From contig JAISNB010000109.1 in NCBI GenBank assembly GCA_031276435.1, forward strand, positions 1 through 18,127: a stretch of DNA of 18,127 bases. The letters are read 5' to 3'. The notes under the pieces are model-generated. The model was not told the origin of the DNA. It searched no databases and saw nothing but the letters and a program-made list of their open reading frames with translations. This stretch comes from Burkholderiaceae bacterium (GTDB lineage Bacteria; Pseudomonadota; Gammaproteobacteria; Burkholderiales; Burkholderiaceae_C). This document shows positions 16,527-18,127 of this stretch, piece after piece (the stretch's first letter is position 1; each line of letters opens with the position of its first letter). A program made the position numbers and the translations under genes.

Positions 16527-17954
16527 ATGTCCGAGACCACCGCCACTTCCCCCCCTTCATCCCCACCCTTTGCCGCGCGGCGCGCGCGCTTGGCCCGGCA
16601 ACTTGGCGCGGGCGGCATCGCCGTCATCCCCACCGCGCCAGTGCAGCCGCGCAACCGCGACAACGACTTCCCGTTCCGGCCCGACAGCTACTTTTATTAC
16701 CTCACCGGCTTTGCCGAACCCAACGCCTGGCTGGTGCTCACCGCCGAAGGCCAAAGCACACTGTTTTGCCAACCCAAGGACGAACAGCGCGAAATCTGGG
16801 ACGGCCTGCGCCTGGGACCGCAGGCCGCGCCCGCCGCGCTGGGCGTGGACGAGGCGTTTGCCATCGACACACTGGACGCGCGCCTGCCCGGACTGCTGGA
16901 AAACCGCGCCACCCTCTGGTGGCCGTTTGCCACCCACACGGGACTGGAAACGCGCGTGGACGGCTGGCTGCAACAAGTGCGCGCGCGCGCGCGCCTTGGC
17001 GCGCAGCCGCCCCAGGTGCAGCGCGACGTGTGCGCCCCGCTCGACGAAATGCGGCTCATCAAGGACACGCACGAGCTGAGCACCATGCGCCGCGCCGCGC
17101 AAATCAGCGCGCGCGCCCACATCCGCGCCATGCGGCGCTCGGCGGCCATGTTGCGCGCGGGCGAGCCGGTACGCGAATACCACCTGGAGGCCGAACTGCT
17201 GCACGAATTCCGCCAGCATGGCGCGCAATTTCCGGCCTACGGCAGCATTGTGGCCGCGGGCGCCAACGCCTGCGTACTGCACTACCGCGCCGAAGCCGCG
17301 CCCATCCGCGCTGGTGAACTGGTGCTCATCGACGCCGGTTGCGAGCTGGACGGCTACGCCAGCGACATCACCCGCACCTTCCCGGCTGACGGGCGCTTTA
17401 CCGGCGCGCAGCGCGACCTGTACGAACTGGTGCTGGCCAGCCAGCAGGCCGCCATGGACGCCACCCGCGCCGGCGCGCGCTTTACCGCGCCGCACGACGC
17501 CGCCGTGCGCACACTCACGCAAGGCATGTTCGATCTGGGCCTGCTCAACAGCGCGCAACACGGCACCCTGGGCGATGCCATCGCCCACCGCCACTACTTC
17601 GCCTACTACATGCACCGCACCAGCCACTGGCTTGGCATGGACGTGCACGACTGCGGCAGCTACACGGAACCGGGCGAAAAAGCGCAAACCAGCGCCGCGC
17701 GCCGCGATCCGCCCGGAGGCGCAGGAGGCGAGCCGCTGCTTGCAGAGCGGCCCGCGCGCGTTCTGCGCCCTGGCATGGTGCTCACGCTGGAGCCAGGCAT
17801 CTACGTGCGCCCGGCCAGCGGCGCGCCCGAAGCGTTCTGGAACATCGGCATCCGCATCGAAGACGACGCCGTGGTCACGGAAAGCGGCTGCGAACTGATC
17901 ACGCGCGACGTGCCGGTGCGCGCCAGCGAAATCGAAGCGTTGATGCGCGCCTGA
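16527..17954 (+). CDS. pepP: Xaa-Pro aminopeptidase (aminopeptidase P)
   Basis: PepP removes the N-terminal residue from peptides whose second residue is proline; it is a cytoplasmic di-manganese enzyme. The 475-residue protein has the aminopeptidase-P N-terminal domain (about 14-150, with FPFRPDSYFYYLTGF) and a pita-bread catalytic domain. All five metal ligands are present: Asp269 (LIDAG), Asp280 (SDITRTFP), His367 (TSHWLGMDVHD), Glu422 (LEPGIY) and Glu445 (IRIEDD). Relative to the E. coli enzyme there is an extra Gly/Pro/Arg-rich loop of about 27 residues at 383-409, between the His and Glu ligands. ATG 16527 has no clear Shine-Dalgarno. It is probably transcribed with, or just after, murU. 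Confidence 0.95.
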   Translation: MSETTATSPPSSPPFAARRARLARQLGAGGIAVIPTAPVQPRNRDNDFPFRPDSYFYYLTGFAEPNAWLVLTAEGQSTLFCQPKDEQREIWDGLRLGPQAAPAALGVDEAFAIDTLDARLPGLLENRATLWWPFATHTGLETRVDGWLQQVRARARLGAQPPQVQRDVCAPLDEMRLIKDTHELSTMRRAAQISARAHIRAMRRSAAMLRAGEPVREYHLEAELLHEFRQHGAQFPAYGSIVAAGANACVLHYRAEAAPIRAGELVLIDAGCELDGYASDITRTFPADGRFTGAQRDLYELVLASQQAAMDATRAGARFTAPHDAAVRTLTQGMFDLGLLNSAQHGTLGDAIAHRHYFAYYMHRTSHWLGMDVHDCGSYTEPGEKAQTSAARRDPPGGAGGEPLLAERPARVLRPGMVLTLEPGIYVRPASGAPEAFWNIGIRIEDDAVVTESGCELITRDVPVRASEIEALMRA

Positions 17955-17964
17955 CCCGGAAGCG

Positions 17965-17986
17965 GGCGGCGCGAGCGCCGCCGCTT
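17965..17986 (+). terminator. Probable pepP terminator hairpin
   Basis: GGCGGCGC (17965-17972) and GCGCCGCC (17975-17982) form an 8-bp perfect inverted repeat (about 7 bp with a 4-nt loop), ten bases after the pepP stop. Only scattered T follow (CGCTTGCCTTGC), so termination would rely mainly on the strong stem. Confidence 0.5.
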
Positions 17987-17993
17987 GCCTTGC

Positions 17994-18122
17994 TCCCCCT
18001 CTTGAGTGGGAGAGTGCCCCGGCAGGGGCGAGGGGTGGCACCGTAACATCACATTAGCCCAGGCACTGCGCATTGTGTGCGGGAATCCCCCTCACTCAAT
18101 CTTCTTCCCCACGGAGCGAGGG
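17994..18122. repeat. Folded, repeat-like intergenic sequence
   Basis: Two C-rich/G-rich modules lie after pepP. In the first, CCCCTC (17996-18001) pairs with GAGGGG (18030-18035) around an inner GCCCC-GGCA-GGGGC hairpin (18016-18029). In the second, CCCTCACTC (18089-18097) pairs with GAGCGAGGG (18114-18122) with one mismatch. Both begin TCCCCCTC. They resemble the CCCTC...GAGGG intergenic repeats common in proteobacterial genomes. Whether they are multicopy cannot be told from this window. No gene is seen to the right edge. Confidence 0.4.
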
Positions 18123-18127
18123 CAATG

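Noticed and set aside
16979..16994. Alternating GC tract in pepP
   Set aside because: It is coding (Arg-Ala-Arg-Ala) in a genome full of GCGC words, with no sign of frameshift.
16557..18041. 494-codon minus-strand open frame opposite pepP
   Set aside because: Antisense shadow of a gene with all five metal ligands present; no family resemblance.

Overview
The window is a very GC-rich chromosomal segment rich in GCGC-type words. Its gene content is typical of Betaproteobacteria, most likely Burkholderiales of the Comamonadaceae type: the hpf-ptsN-hprK block, HPr kinase in a Gram-negative, and MurU next to PepP. That assignment is an inference from gene order and protein style, not from a database search.

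Layout. Positions 1-1280 (minus) hold the 5' part of a WbpA-like UDP-N-acetylglucosamine 6-dehydrogenase that runs off the left edge. A 297-bp divergent spacer follows, with a perfect 24-bp palindrome and an orphan intrinsic terminator, then mnmA (plus). corA (minus) converges on mnmA. A 416-bp divergent spacer separates corA from the plus-strand block hpf-ptsN-hprK. The corA half of that spacer contains an intrinsic terminator and a competing upstream stem, which looks like an attenuator or riboswitch-like leader. hprK converges on a minus-strand train read from right to left: tkt, gap, a small lipoprotein, a gap holding a plasmid replication-initiator (TrfA-like) remnant, a secreted S8 (subtilisin-like) protease, and uvrA. 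Divergent from tkt are murU and pepP (plus). The window ends in a hairpin and a folded, repeat-like intergenic sequence.

Functions. Most genes are housekeeping: tRNA 2-thiolation (mnmA), Mg2+ transport (corA), ribosome hibernation and nitrogen-type PTS regulation (hpf, ptsN, hprK), excision repair (uvrA), central carbon metabolism (tkt, gap), peptidoglycan recycling (murU) and Xaa-Pro peptide turnover (pepP). The accessory-looking part is about 9.4-12.2 kb, between gap and uvrA. It has a lipoprotein that appears to be only the periplasmic P1 region of SecD, the TrfA-like fragment, and an exported protease with a GlyGly-CTERM-like (rhombosortase-type) tail.

The two observations most worth following are the corA leader, with mutually exclusive hairpins, and the SecD-P1-only lipoprotein. 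No CRISPR array, tRNA, rRNA, insertion sequence or intact mobile element was seen.
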